From NCBI RefSeq assembly GCF_017811175.1, contig NZ_JACWIJ010000002.1, forward strand, positions 3,422,501-3,486,500: DNA of 64,000 bases. Direction: 5' to 3'. The stretch comes from Melaminivora jejuensis. GTDB lineage: Bacteria; Pseudomonadota; Gammaproteobacteria; Burkholderiales; Burkholderiaceae_C. Positions 12,282 through 21,060 of this stretch are shown piece after piece; positions within the stretch are counted from its first letter, which is position 1; the number at the start of each line of letters is the position of its first letter. The position numbers were made by a program, and so were the translations under genes. The notes beneath the pieces are model-generated. The model was not told where the DNA came from, did no database searches, and saw only the letters and a program-made list of their open reading frames with translations.

Positions 12282-13427
12282 ATGCCGCTCGATGCCCTCG
12301 GCACAGCCTATGGCCCCTGCCTGTCTGTCGATCTGCAGGCGCTGGCGCACAACTGGCAGATCGTGCGCGCCGCCTGCCCGGACAGCAGCGTCGGGGCGGT
12401 GCTCAAGAACGATGCCTACGGGCTGGGCGTGGCCCTGGTCGCGCCCCGGCTGTGGCGGCTGGGCTGCCGGGATTTCTGGGTGTCCAGCCTGGATGAGGGC
12501 CTGGCCCTGCAGGCCTGCCTGCCCGTCGATGCGGTGGACGCCCGACAGCAGGGCCTGCGCGTATGGGTGCTCAACGGCCTGGGCGGTGGGCAGGCGCAGG
12601 ACTTCGCCCCGCATGGCCTGCTGCCGGCGCTCACGGGCGCGCACGAGCTGGCTGCCCTGTGCCGGCAGCCACTGCCCGGCGACCGGCGCCTGCCGGTGGC
12701 CGTGCATCTGGACACCGGCCTGACACGAGTGGGCTTCGACAGCGCCGGCTGGGCGCAATTGGGCGCTGACAGCGCGCTGTGGCGAGCCGCCCAGCCCCGG
12801 CTGTGGCTGACCCATCTGGGGCGGTTCCACGACCCCGAGGCCCCGCAATGCCAGCAGCAGCGCCAGCGCTTCGTGCAATGGACGGCACGCCTGCCCGCCG
12901 CCGCGCGCAGCATCGCCACCTCCTCCAGCGTGTTCGCCGGGCAAAAGTGGCACTTCGAGCATGTGCGCGTGGGCAGCGCCCTTTGGGGCGTGCCGACCAG
13001 CGAGCGCATCCAGGTGCCGCTGCGGCCCGTGGCGCGGCTGCACGCCCCGGTGCTGCGCGTGGCCGATGTCGCCGCCGGCACCGAGGTCGGCTACGCTGGC
13101 GGCTACATCGCGCCGCGCGACTGCCGTATCGCCACCGTGGCCATGGGCTATGGCGACGGCCTGCCGTTCTCGCTGGCCAATCGAGGCACCATGGTGCTGG
13201 CCGGACGCAGCGCACCCATCGTCGGCGGCGTGGCCATGGGCATGGTGGCGCTGGATGTCAGCGACTACGCCCCCGGCCAGGTGCAGCCCGGCATGTGGGC
13301 CGAGGTCTATGGCACACAGCAGCCGCTGACGCAGCTGGCCGCCGCCGCCGAGGTGCCGCCCAATGTGCTGCTGACCCTGAGCGCGCGCCTGGCGCCGCAG
13401 CGCCGCGCCGTGGATGGCGCGTCATGA
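12282..13427 (+). CDS. alr: Alanine racemase (PLP-dependent)
   Basis: A 381-residue fold-type III PLP enzyme interconverting L- and D-alanine. The PLP lysine is K42 in 'AVLKNDAYGLG'. The motif 'HLDTGLTRVGF' is at about residue 145, and the catalytic tyrosine region 'VGYAGGYIA' is near residue 270. The C-terminal beta domain is complete. It lies in a sensor/phosphatase operon rather than near cell-wall genes, so it may be a second racemase making D-amino acids as signal or substrate; the main Alr/DadX would be elsewhere. The stop overlaps the next start (ATGA at 13424). Confidence 0.9.
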   Translation: MPLDALGTAYGPCLSVDLQALAHNWQIVRAACPDSSVGAVLKNDAYGLGVALVAPRLWRLGCRDFWVSSLDEGLALQACLPVDAVDARQQGLRVWVLNGLGGGQAQDFAPHGLLPALTGAHELAALCRQPLPGDRRLPVAVHLDTGLTRVGFDSAGWAQLGADSALWRAAQPRLWLTHLGRFHDPEAPQCQQQRQRFVQWTARLPAAARSIATSSSVFAGQKWHFEHVRVGSALWGVPTSERIQVPLRPVARLHAPVLRVADVAAGTEVGYAGGYIAPRDCRIATVAMGYGDGLPFSLANRGTMVLAGRSAPIVGGVAMGMVALDVSDYAPGQVQPGMWAEVYGTQQPLTQLAAAAEVPPNVLLTLSARLAPQRRAVDGAS

Positions 13428-14176
13428 GCCAGGCCGGGCGCATCGTGGCGCTGGCACTGGCGGCCATCGGCGCGCTGGTGCTGCTGCTGTGGCTGCTGGT
13501 GCAGCACGCCGGCGGGCAGCAGCAGCAGCAGCTGTCGGCGCAGCGCGAGGCCTATTTGCTGCGCCACCTGCGCACCTCGGCGGAAAGCTATCTGGCCACT
13601 GGCCTGCAGCTGGAGCAGATGCCGGCGCTGCAGGACATGCTGGAGCGCGAACAGACCGCCTTTGCCGGCATCGTCGCCATCGACGTCTTCAGCCCGGCGG
13701 GCACCGTGCTCTACAGCACCGACCCCGGCAGCCGGGGCACGGCGGTGCCGGTGCAGTGGCGCGAACTGCTGGCGCGCGAGCAGCCCTGGCAAGGCACGGC
13801 GCCCGGCCAGCGCCAGGTCGGACAGCGCTTCGACAACGATCTGGCGCAGGCCGCCGGCGGCATCGTCATCACCGTCTCCACGGCCGCTGCGCCGGCCACG
13901 CTGGCCCAGTGGTACGCACGCAGCCGCCAATTGCTGCGCTGGTTGGCAGCGGGCCTGCTGGCAGCCTTGGCCGCCGGGCTGGTGCTACACATCGGCCTGC
14001 GCCGCCTGGGCCAGCCCTACGGCGCAGCCGCCGCCATCCTGCGCGGCGAGCCAGCCGGCGCACCACAGGACGGCCTGCAGCAAGCCGCAGTGCGCCAGCA
14101 GCAGGGCTGGCAGCGCGAGCGCGAGCAGTGCCGCCGGGCGCTGGCGCAACTGGAGGCGCTCGACCATGAAGCCTGA
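13424..14176 (+). CDS. Membrane protein with a periplasmic sensor-like segment and no output domain
   Basis: 250 residues: TM at about 5-27, periplasmic segment 28-165, TM about 168-190, then about 60 Gln/Ala-rich cytoplasmic residues. The periplasmic part has 'GLQLEQMPALQDMLERE' followed by 'FAGIVAIDVFSPAGTVLYST', which looks like the second half of a Cache/PAS-like sensor. The same pattern (Leu-rich helix, then a strand ending in Gly-x-x-Leu) recurs in the proteins before and after it. There is no kinase, GGDEF, MCP or PP2C domain, so it must act through a partner, plausibly the SpoIIE phosphatase two genes downstream. The family is not recognised. It overlaps the next gene by eleven bases. 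Confidence 0.75.
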   Translation: MSQAGRIVALALAAIGALVLLLWLLVQHAGGQQQQQLSAQREAYLLRHLRTSAESYLATGLQLEQMPALQDMLEREQTAFAGIVAIDVFSPAGTVLYSTDPGSRGTAVPVQWRELLAREQPWQGTAPGQRQVGQRFDNDLAQAAGGIVITVSTAAAPATLAQWYARSRQLLRWLAAGLLAALAAGLVLHIGLRRLGQPYGAAAAILRGEPAGAPQDGLQQAAVRQQQGWQREREQCRRALAQLEALDHEA

Positions 14177-15053
14177 TGCCAGCAGCGCCAGCCTTTGCGG
14201 CACCGCAATCCCCGCTCCCTCCGCCGTGCAGTCCCTCAGCCAGGACTTGCGCTGGCGCTGCGCCGCCCTGGTCTTTGCCGTGCTCACCGCCGTGGGCGCG
14301 GCCTGCGCGCTGTGGGCCGTGCATGAGCTGCGCAGCAGCAGCCTGCAATTGGCGCGCGACGATGCCCGGGCGCTGGCGCAATCGGTGGCCCAGACGCTGG
14401 CCCAGCAACTGGGCCGGGCGGTGCGCCTGGGCATTCCGCTGGCCGAGCTGCCGGGCGTTGCGGCCTACTTGCAAACGACGCTGCAGCAGCGCCCGGCCTT
14501 GACGCACATCGCCGTCGAGGCCGCCGACGGCAGCGTGCTGCATGGTGCGCGCAGCGCCGTGCGCAGCGCTCCCGACCAGGCTGGCAGCGTGCGCGTCGCC
14601 ATCGGCGGCGCCGGGGATGGTGGCACTGCCGGCACCGTGGAAGTGGGCGTGGACGCCGGGGTCAGCGTGCGACGCGGCCTGGTGCAGGCGACCTGGCAGA
14701 GCGCCGCACTGGTGCTGGGCCTGGCGGGCCTGACCGCCTGGCTGGTCGCCGCCGGGCCGGGCGCGCGCATGGAGCGCCAGCGCCGCCAGGTGCTGCAGCG
14801 CCTGCACTGCGCCAGCGCAGAGCTGCCGCTCCAGGCCGAGCCTGCCGGCCTGGATGCGGACGCGGCCCCCGGCCTGCCGGCGCTGGCGCAGGCACTGGCC
14901 CGGGGCGATGCCCAGGTGCTGGCCGCACGCCGGGCGGTGCAGGACTACGGCCAGGAGTTGCTGGCCATGGACTTCGATGGCCGGCTGCGCGCCGACATCG
15001 AGCGCTGCCTGGCCGCCTGCGCCGTGGCCGCCAGCGCTCCCCAGGCGGACTGA
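14166..15053 (+). CDS. Membrane protein with a periplasmic sensor-like segment, paralogous to neighbours
   Basis: 295 residues: TM about 30-52, periplasmic segment about 53-175, TM about 178-200, and a cytoplasmic tail with helical, coiled-coil-like character. 'AVRLGIPLAELPGV' followed by 'LTHIAVEAADGSVLHG' parallels 'ALQVGVPADALVGIP' and 'IKALAVVAADGQLLAG' in the MFS fusion at 8157. No enzymatic output domain is visible. ATG 14166 lies inside the preceding gene, implying translational coupling. It ends three bases before the SpoIIE gene, suggesting the proteins work in one membrane complex; this is inference. Confidence 0.75.
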   Translation: MKPDASSASLCGTAIPAPSAVQSLSQDLRWRCAALVFAVLTAVGAACALWAVHELRSSSLQLARDDARALAQSVAQTLAQQLGRAVRLGIPLAELPGVAAYLQTTLQQRPALTHIAVEAADGSVLHGARSAVRSAPDQAGSVRVAIGGAGDGGTAGTVEVGVDAGVSVRRGLVQATWQSAALVLGLAGLTAWLVAAGPGARMERQRRQVLQRLHCASAELPLQAEPAGLDADAAPGLPALAQALARGDAQVLAARRAVQDYGQELLAMDFDGRLRADIERCLAACAVAASAPQAD

Positions 15054-15056
15054 ACC

Positions 15057-17072
15057 ATGCTGCTGCGCACCCGCATCACCCTCATGGTGGCTGCCGGCCT
15101 GGTGCTGGCGGCATTGGGCTGGACGGGCTCGGCCCTGCTGCGCGAGCAGTTGCTGGAGCAGCGCCTCACGGCCGCCGTGCAGGCCGCCCATGCCGCCCTG
15201 TGGGAGCAGGCGCTGGCCCTAGAAGACCGCGCGCTGGACGCGCACCTGGATCGGCTGCTGCAGCAGCCTGGGCTGGCGCAGGCGGCGCTGCAGGGCGACG
15301 CGGCGGCACTGGCCGAATTGCTGGCGCGCACCGGCGCGGCCCCGGCTGCCGGGGCCGAGCTGGAAGTGGTGGCGCTGCTGGACATGGGCCGCGCGCCGCT
15401 GGTGCTGGGCACGCCGGTGCAGCGCCCGCTGCTCGATGCCGACAGCCTGGAGCGCGCTGCCCTCGGCAGCGAGGTCGGCGGCCTGCGCGTGATGGGTTCC
15501 GAGCAGGCGCTGGTGCTGGCCAGTCGGCGCATCCCCGGCACCGGCGCAGTGCTGGTGCTGGCGCGCGACGCCCGCCATGCCCTGGCGCGCATGGCCGAGC
15601 GCAGCGGCGGCGCCATCACCTTGCTGGACTTGCGTAGCCGGCTGCTGGCTGGCACCGACGCGGCCCTGGGCCGGGTGGCCGCCGCCCACGCCGCCCAGCG
15701 CAGCGCGCAGCGCACCGAGCTGCAGTTGGGCGGGCGCGACTATCTGCTGAGCAGCATCCCCGTGGCCGACCTGGCCGGCCACAGCGCCGGCACTGTGGTG
15801 GCCTTGCTGGAGCACACTGCCGACGCGCAGGCCTACGCCTTCATCGGGCGCCTGGCGCTGGGCGGCACGCTGGCGCTGGCGCTGGCCATCCTGCTGGGGC
15901 TGAACTGGGACTTGCGCCGCAGCCTGCGCCCGCTGGAGCGCTCCATCGACGCGCTGCAGGCGCTGGCCCGGGGCGAGGCGGACGTGCGCCTGCCCGCAGG
16001 GGGCGACGACGAGATCGGGCGCATCGCCCAGGCCGTGGCCACCTTCCGGCACAACGCCCGCGAGCTGGCCGCCACGCGCGCCCTGCGCGAGCGCGTGCGC
16101 CGGCGCCAGGAGCGGCTGCTGCGCACGCGGCTGCAGGCGTTGGCACAGGCCACGCACCAGCCGCTGGCCTGGCACGGCGGCGGCAGCGACGAGGAGCAAT
16201 TGCGCCAGCTGGCCGGCGTCATGAACGAGCTGTCGGGCCGGCTGATCGACCAGCACCAGCGCCTCACGGGGATGGTGCAGGAGCTGCGCGAGGCGCTGGT
16301 CACCAAGACCCGCCTGGCCGGGCTGGAGCAGGAGCTGCAGATCGCCGCCCAGGTGCAGCTGTCCATCCTGCCGCGCCACCCGCCGCAGGATGCGCGCGTG
16401 CAGCTGCACTGCCACATCACGCCGGCGCGCGAGGTCGGCGGCGACTTCTACGACTATTTCTTCATCGACCAGGCGCACCTGGGCTTCGTGATTGCCGACG
16501 TATCCGGCAAGGGCGTGCCGGCGGCGCTGTTCATGACCATTACCCGCACGCTGCTCAAGGCCACGGCGCAGTTCATCACCGAACCCACGCGTTGCCTGAC
16601 GCAGCTCAACGACCTGCTGGCCGCCGAGAACGAGCAGATGATGTTCGTCACCCTGTTCTACGGCGTACTGCACCTGGACAGCGGCCAGGTGCAGTACGTC
16701 AATGCCGGGCACAACCCGCCGTGGCTGCTGCGCGCCGCTGGCCAGGTCGAGCCGCTGGCGCGCACCGGCGGCATGGCGGTGGCGGTGAGCGAGGACTTCC
16801 CCTACCGCAGCGCCAGCGTGCAACTGCAGCCGGGCGACCAGCTTTTCCTCTACACCGACGGCGTGACCGAAGCGTTCGATCCGGACGGGCAGGAGTACGG
16901 CGATGCGCGGCTGCAGCAAGCCCTGGCCGGGCAGGCCCAGGGCGGCCTGCCCGGGCCGCAGGCGCTGGTTGAGGCGGTGCTGGCCGACGTCCACACCTTC
17001 GAGCGCGGCGCTCCGCAGGCCGACGACATCACCTGCATGGCGCTGCGCTACCTGGGAGCGCAGGCCTGCTGA
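15057..17072 (+). CDS. Membrane-bound HAMP-SpoIIE (PP2C-type) serine/threonine phosphatase
   Basis: 671 residues. TM1 is at about 8-30, a periplasmic domain spans about 31-260, TM2 about 262-284, then a HAMP domain ('RRSLRPLERSIDALQALARGE' region, quoted in part) and a coiled coil. The SpoIIE-type PP2C phosphatase covers about residues 430-668. Metal-binding acidic motifs are present: 'REVGGDFYDYF' near 455, 'IADVSGKGVPAALFM' near 478 and 'QADDITCMAL' near 652. Such phosphatases usually act on STAS-domain anti-anti-sigma proteins, but no STAS or anti-sigma kinase gene is in this operon, so the target is unknown. It is the last gene of the seven-gene cluster. Confidence 0.88.
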   Translation: MLLRTRITLMVAAGLVLAALGWTGSALLREQLLEQRLTAAVQAAHAALWEQALALEDRALDAHLDRLLQQPGLAQAALQGDAAALAELLARTGAAPAAGAELEVVALLDMGRAPLVLGTPVQRPLLDADSLERAALGSEVGGLRVMGSEQALVLASRRIPGTGAVLVLARDARHALARMAERSGGAITLLDLRSRLLAGTDAALGRVAAAHAAQRSAQRTELQLGGRDYLLSSIPVADLAGHSAGTVVALLEHTADAQAYAFIGRLALGGTLALALAILLGLNWDLRRSLRPLERSIDALQALARGEADVRLPAGGDDEIGRIAQAVATFRHNARELAATRALRERVRRRQERLLRTRLQALAQATHQPLAWHGGGSDEEQLRQLAGVMNELSGRLIDQHQRLTGMVQELREALVTKTRLAGLEQELQIAAQVQLSILPRHPPQDARVQLHCHITPAREVGGDFYDYFFIDQAHLGFVIADVSGKGVPAALFMTITRTLLKATAQFITEPTRCLTQLNDLLAAENEQMMFVTLFYGVLHLDSGQVQYVNAGHNPPWLLRAAGQVEPLARTGGMAVAVSEDFPYRSASVQLQPGDQLFLYTDGVTEAFDPDGQEYGDARLQQALAGQAQGGLPGPQALVEAVLADVHTFERGAPQADDITCMALRYLGAQAC

Positions 17073-17102
17073 AGCGCCGGCCTGGCCTGGGTTTTGCTGC
17101 TA

Positions 17103-17150
17103 AAAATATAGCTGTCAGCGCTTGCTGGACAAGGGTTTGAGGCCAAAAAG
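17103..17150 (+). repeat. Dispersed palindromic repeat, family A, copy 1
   Basis: The core 17108-17144 reads atagctgtcagcgcttgc followed by tggacaagggtttgaggcc. It lies between the SpoIIE and PhhA genes. Related copies are at 20944, 27533, 41727, 53293, 56783 and 57689. It is flanked by A/T runs. Confidence 0.75.
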
Positions 17151-17168
17151 ACCAAAAAATCAGGCTTT

Positions 17169-17996
17169 TCAGGCAGCGTCGGCGGCAAACTCCGGCTGTC
17201 CCTGCAGCGCCTCGTACAGCGGCGCGAAATCCTGCTCGGTCAGGTCGAACAACTGCTGGAAGCTGTCGATCACGAAGTAGGTCTGCTGGTAGGTGTCGAT
17301 CTTGTAGCGCGTGCGCATGGTGCGCGCCAGCTCCAGCGGCAGGCGGCGCGGCTCGGGGCTGGTCACGGAGTAGGGCAACTCGCCCGCCGAGCTGAGGATG
17401 CCCGCGCCATAGGCCCGCAGGCCTCCGCCGCCCTCGCGGATCAGGCCGAACTCGATGGTGTACCAGTACAGGCGCGACAGCATCTCGCACGCGCCCAGCC
17501 GCGCGGCTTTCAGGCCGCCCTCGCCGTAGCGCTGCACATAGTCGGCAAACACCGGGTTGAACAGCAATGGCACATGGCCGAACAGGTCGTGGAACACGTC
17601 CGGCTCGACGATGTAGTCGAACTCCTCGGGCTTTCTGATCCAGTCGGTGACCGGGAACTTGCGATTGGCCAGCAGCTGGAAGAACGGCACCTCCGGGATC
17701 AGCCCCGGCACCGCCACCAGCTGCCAGCCGGTGGCGCGGTGCAGCCCCTCGTTCACATCGTCGAAGCGCGGGATGCGCTCGCGCGCGCCCAGGGCGGGCA
17801 GGGCGTCGATGAAGGCCTGGCTGGCCAGGCCCGGCAACTGCGCCACCTGGCGCTGGTACAGGCGATGGTAGGTGTCGTGATCCGCCTGCGTGTAGGCGGC
17901 CCAGTTCTGCGCGCAGGTGTAGTCATCGTGCGCACGCGCATAGTCGCCGCGCGGCGGGCGGTCGGACTGGCCATAGACGACGGGGGGCTGACCCAT
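17169..17996 (-). CDS. phhA: Phenylalanine 4-monooxygenase
   Basis: A 275-residue monomeric bacterial phenylalanine hydroxylase, converting L-phenylalanine to tyrosine with tetrahydropterin and O2. The iron ligands are visible as the two histidines of 'HDLFGHVPLL' (about 137-142) and the glutamate in 'YWYTIEFGLI' (about 182). Length matches the short prokaryotic form without a regulatory domain. It lies on the same strand as the Bug-type binding protein and HPPD, forming a phenylalanine/tyrosine degradation set. No pterin-4a-carbinolamine dehydratase (phhB) is nearby. Confidence 0.95.
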   Translation of the reverse strand: MGQPPVVYGQSDRPPRGDYARAHDDYTCAQNWAAYTQADHDTYHRLYQRQVAQLPGLASQAFIDALPALGARERIPRFDDVNEGLHRATGWQLVAVPGLIPEVPFFQLLANRKFPVTDWIRKPEEFDYIVEPDVFHDLFGHVPLLFNPVFADYVQRYGEGGLKAARLGACEMLSRLYWYTIEFGLIREGGGGLRAYGAGILSSAGELPYSVTSPEPRRLPLELARTMRTRYKIDTYQQTYFVIDSFQQLFDLTEQDFAPLYEALQGQPEFAADAA

Positions 17997-18050
17997 GGGG
18001 TTCTCCTTGTGGATGGATATGGCCTGGATATGGCCGCCGCCCCGGCGCTG

Positions 18051-19043
18051 TCACTGCAGGCGGATCTTGATGGCCTTGACCAGGAATTCGTATTTCTTGT
18101 ATTCCGAGAGCACGAAATCGCCGAAGGCGCCCAGCTCCATGTCCTGCGGCTCCAGGCCCATGGCCTGCAACTGCCGTGCCGCGTTGGGCGCACGCATGGC
18201 GGCCGAGAACGCCGTGGCGTACTCCTGCGCCCGGGCATCGGGCAGGCTGGCCGGCGCGAACAGGCCAAACCAGGTCGAGACATGAAAGCCCGGCACTTCG
18301 CTGTTGATGCTGGGGACATCGGGCAGGCTGTCGTCCGGCCCCAGCGAGGTGACGCCCAGCGCGCGCAGCTTGCCGGCGCGGATCAGCGGCAGCGAGGACG
18401 CCAGGTTGTCGAACATCAGCGCCACGCTGCCTTCCTGCAGCGCCTTGAGCGCCGGGCCGGCGCCGGCAAAGGGCTGGTGCGTCATGCGCGTGTTGGTCAG
18501 CGCCTTGAGCATCTCGCCGGCGATGTGGCCGATGCTGCCGTTGCCGCCCGAGCCGAAGACCAGCTCGCCCGGATGCGCCTTGAGATAGCCGACCAGATCG
18601 CTGGTGCTGCGGATGCCCAGGGCCTCGGCGCGGGCCGCGCTCATGACCAGCACGTTGGGCGTGCGCGCCACCAGCACGAGGGGCTTGAAGTCGCGGATCG
18701 GGTCGTAGGGGAAGTCCGGGGTCAGCCAGGGGTTCACGGCGTGCGTGGCCACGGCGCCCATGAGCAGCAGATTCTCGCTGGCGGGGGCCTTGGCCACCGC
18801 CGCCGCGCCCTGGTTGCCGCCGGCGCCGGGGCGGTTTTGCACCTGCACCGGCCCCAGCCGCGCCTGCGCGCCCTCGGCCAGGATGCGCGCGCTCTTGTCC
18901 AGCGGCCCGCCGGCAGCGTAGGGCACGACGATGGTCAGTGGCGCGCTGGCCGCCAGCGCAATGCCACCCGCGCCCATCGATAGGCCAGCACCCAGGGCCA
19001 GGCAGCGCAGCCCCCAGTCACGCCGTTGCAAGAGAAAAGACAT
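18051..19043 (-). CDS. Bug/TctC-family tripartite tricarboxylate transporter substrate-binding protein
   Basis: A 330-residue secreted binding protein. It has an N-terminal signal sequence (positively charged MSFLLQRRDWG, hydrophobic core, cleavage near 'LAASA'). The family blocks 'ITIVVPYAAGGPLDKSAR'-like (here LTIVVPYAAGGPLDK) and 'VQNRPGAGGNQGA' form the ligand pocket loops. Such genes are hugely expanded in Comamonadaceae, and most lack adjacent TctAB membrane genes, as here. The place between phhA and hpd hints at an aromatic-acid or amino-acid ligand, but only from context. Confidence 0.9.
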   Translation of the reverse strand: MSFLLQRRDWGLRCLALGAGLSMGAGGIALAASAPLTIVVPYAAGGPLDKSARILAEGAQARLGPVQVQNRPGAGGNQGAAAVAKAPASENLLLMGAVATHAVNPWLTPDFPYDPIRDFKPLVLVARTPNVLVMSAARAEALGIRSTSDLVGYLKAHPGELVFGSGGNGSIGHIAGEMLKALTNTRMTHQPFAGAGPALKALQEGSVALMFDNLASSLPLIRAGKLRALGVTSLGPDDSLPDVPSINSEVPGFHVSTWFGLFAPASLPDARAQEYATAFSAAMRAPNAARQLQAMGLEPQDMELGAFGDFVLSEYKKYEFLVKAIKIRLQ

Positions 19044-19105
19044 GGCCGCACCCGTCCTCGAAAAAAATCGCGAGTATAGGAATGCGCCTGCGTGCTGGCT
19101 GTCGC

Positions 19106-20239
19106 TCAGGCTGGCGCAGCCGCGCCGGCGCCCTCGATCACGCCCCGGCGCACCTGGTCGCGCTCCAGCGACTCGAACAGCGCCTTGAAGTTGCCCTCGC
19201 CGAAGCCGTCGCGGAAGTCGCCACGGCGCTCGATGAACTCGAAGAACACCGGCCCCAGCATGGGCGTGGAGAAAATCTGCAGCAGCAGGCGCGGCGTGCC
19301 GTCAGCCGTGCTGCCGTCCAGCAGGATGCCGCGCGCCTTCAGCTCCTCGACCGGCTGGCCGTGGCCGGGCAGCCGGCCTTCCAGCATCTCGTAGTACACG
19401 TCGTTGGGGGCGGTGGCCAGCGGCACGCCGGCCAGGCCCAGCTTGTCCACCACCTCGGTCAGCCGGTCGCAGATCAGGGCGATGTGCTGGATGCCCTCGC
19501 CGTTGAACTGCATCAGGAATTCCTCGATCTGCCCGCCGCCCTGGCGTGCTTCCTCGTTGAGCGGGATGCGGATCATGCCGTCGGGCGCAGTCATGGCCTT
19601 GGAGGTCAGGCCGGTGTATTCGCCCTGGATGTCGAAGTAGCGGATCTCGCGGAAGTTGAAGAGCTTTTCATAGAAATTGGCCCAGAAACCCATGCGGCCG
19701 CGATAGACGTTGTGCGTCAGGTGATCGATCAAGTTCAGGCCGTGGCCCACGGGGCGCTGCTCCGCGCCGGGCAGCCACTCGAAGTCGATGTCGTAGATCG
19801 ACTTGCCGTCCTCGAAGCGGTCGATCAGATACAAGGGCGCGCCGCCTATGCCCTTGATGGCCGGCAGGCGCAGCTCCATCGGCCCGGTGGGGATGTCGAT
19901 GGGCTGGGCGCCCAGCGCCAGCGCGCGGCGATAGGCCTCCTGTGCGTTCTTGACGCGAAACGCCATGCCGCAGGCCGACGGGCCGTGCTCGGCGGCAAAG
20001 TAGGCGGCGTTGCTGCCCGGCTCGCGGTTGAGGATGAAGTTGATCTGGTTCTGGCGGTACAGCACCACGTCCTTCGAGCGGTGGCGCGCCACTTCGGTGA
20101 AGCCCAGTTGCCCGAAGACCTTTTCCAGCACGCCCGGCGTGGGCGAGGCGAACTCGATGAACTCGAAGCCGCACAAGCCCATGGGGTTGTCCCAGGCGGC
20201 GGTCTCGTGCGTGGCTTGTTCGGGCAGGGCGGCGGTCAT
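19106..20239 (-). CDS. hpd: 4-hydroxyphenylpyruvate dioxygenase
   Basis: A 377-residue Fe(II) dioxygenase turning 4-hydroxyphenylpyruvate into homogentisate. It has two vicinal-oxygen-chelate halves. The C-terminal half has the metal ligands in '[17 protein letters not shown]' (His), '[14 protein letters not shown]' (His) and '[31 protein letters not shown]', where the Glu of 'FFEFIERRG' is the third ligand. The start at 20239 follows a purine-rich stretch 'ggagac'. It is divergent from an Lrp/AsnC regulator across a 186-base intergenic region. With phhA it covers phenylalanine to homogentisate; homogentisate dioxygenase is not in this window. Confidence 0.95.
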   Translation of the reverse strand: MTAALPEQATHETAAWDNPMGLCGFEFIEFASPTPGVLEKVFGQLGFTEVARHRSKDVVLYRQNQINFILNREPGSNAAYFAAEHGPSACGMAFRVKNAQEAYRRALALGAQPIDIPTGPMELRLPAIKGIGGAPLYLIDRFEDGKSIYDIDFEWLPGAEQRPVGHGLNLIDHLTHNVYRGRMGFWANFYEKLFNFREIRYFDIQGEYTGLTSKAMTAPDGMIRIPLNEEARQGGGQIEEFLMQFNGEGIQHIALICDRLTEVVDKLGLAGVPLATAPNDVYYEMLEGRLPGHGQPVEELKARGILLDGSTADGTPRLLLQIFSTPMLGPVFFEFIERRGDFRDGFGEGNFKALFESLERDQVRRGVIEGAGAAAPA

Positions 20240-20425
20240 GGGCAGTCTCCGGTTTTCTTGAGAAAGATCAAACCCCTGACTGTAGGCGGCGCAGCCCTCA
20301 CGTTTCTGGCGTATGGCCTGCAGCCAGGCCATCTTGACGCAAAAATCCTGCGCTGTGAATGGCAAGACTGCAATGATTTGCCGATAGATGATGCCCTCGC
20401 GGCGCAGGGGCGGCGCCTGCCTAGA

Positions 20426-20926
20426 ATGCACCGCCATGCACAGCGACCGCCCGCCCCCGCCCTGGACAAGCTCGACCGCGCCATATTGCGCCGCCTGCAG
20501 GGCAACGGGCGCGAGACCTACGACGTGATCGGCGCGCAGGTCGGCCTGTCGGCCAGCGCCGTGCTGCGCCGCGTCAAGCGGCTCGAAGACAGCGGCATCA
20601 TCGAGCGCTACGTCGCCCTGGTGCAGCCCGAGAGCGTCGGCCTGGGCCTGACGGCCTACATCAACGTGCGCCTGGAAAAGCTGACCGAGAGCCACAAGCG
20701 CAATCCCATGGATTTGTTTCGCGCCAGCGTGCAGACCTGGCCCGAGGTGGTCGAATGCGCGGCGCTGACCGGCGAGATGGACTACCTGCTGCGCGTGGTC
20801 GTGGCCGACATGGCGCACTACAGCCGCTTCATCATGGACACGCTGCTCAAGCATCCCAGCGTGCAGGACTGCAAAACCAGCTTCGTGCTCGACCGGGTCA
20901 AGGCGACCACAGCCGTGCCGGTGTGA
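20426..20926 (+). CDS. Lrp/AsnC-family transcriptional regulator
   Basis: 166 residues. The N-terminal helix-turn-helix is '[13 protein letters not shown]' then '[25 protein letters not shown]', quoted in parts. The C-terminal RAM/AsnC ligand-binding domain (about 75-160) has '[18 protein letters not shown]'. It is divergent from hpd, so control of the HPPD/PhhA genes in response to an aromatic amino acid is likely but inferred. Start ATG 20426 is chosen because an in-frame extension upstream has no regulator-like sequence. Confidence 0.88.
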   Translation: MHRHAQRPPAPALDKLDRAILRRLQGNGRETYDVIGAQVGLSASAVLRRVKRLEDSGIIERYVALVQPESVGLGLTAYINVRLEKLTESHKRNPMDLFRASVQTWPEVVECAALTGEMDYLLRVVVADMAHYSRFIMDTLLKHPSVQDCKTSFVLDRVKATTAVPV

Positions 20927-20937
20927 TGAGGACTATT

Positions 20938-20986
20938 TTTTTAATAGCTGTCAGCGCTTGTCCAGCAAGGGTTTGAGCCACTTTTC
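20938..20986 (+). repeat. Dispersed palindromic repeat, family A, copy 2
   Basis: The core 20944-20979 reads atagctgtcagcgcttgt then ccagcaagggtttgagcc, nearly identical to copy 1 except for the inverted tgga/tcca centre. It is intergenic, 12 bases after the Lrp gene. Confidence 0.75.
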
Positions 20987-21060
20987 ATATCAAAACAAGG
21001 CCCCGGGAGTCATGTTGCATTGCAGCAAATGATCCGCATATGACTAGGGAAAACCCTAGA

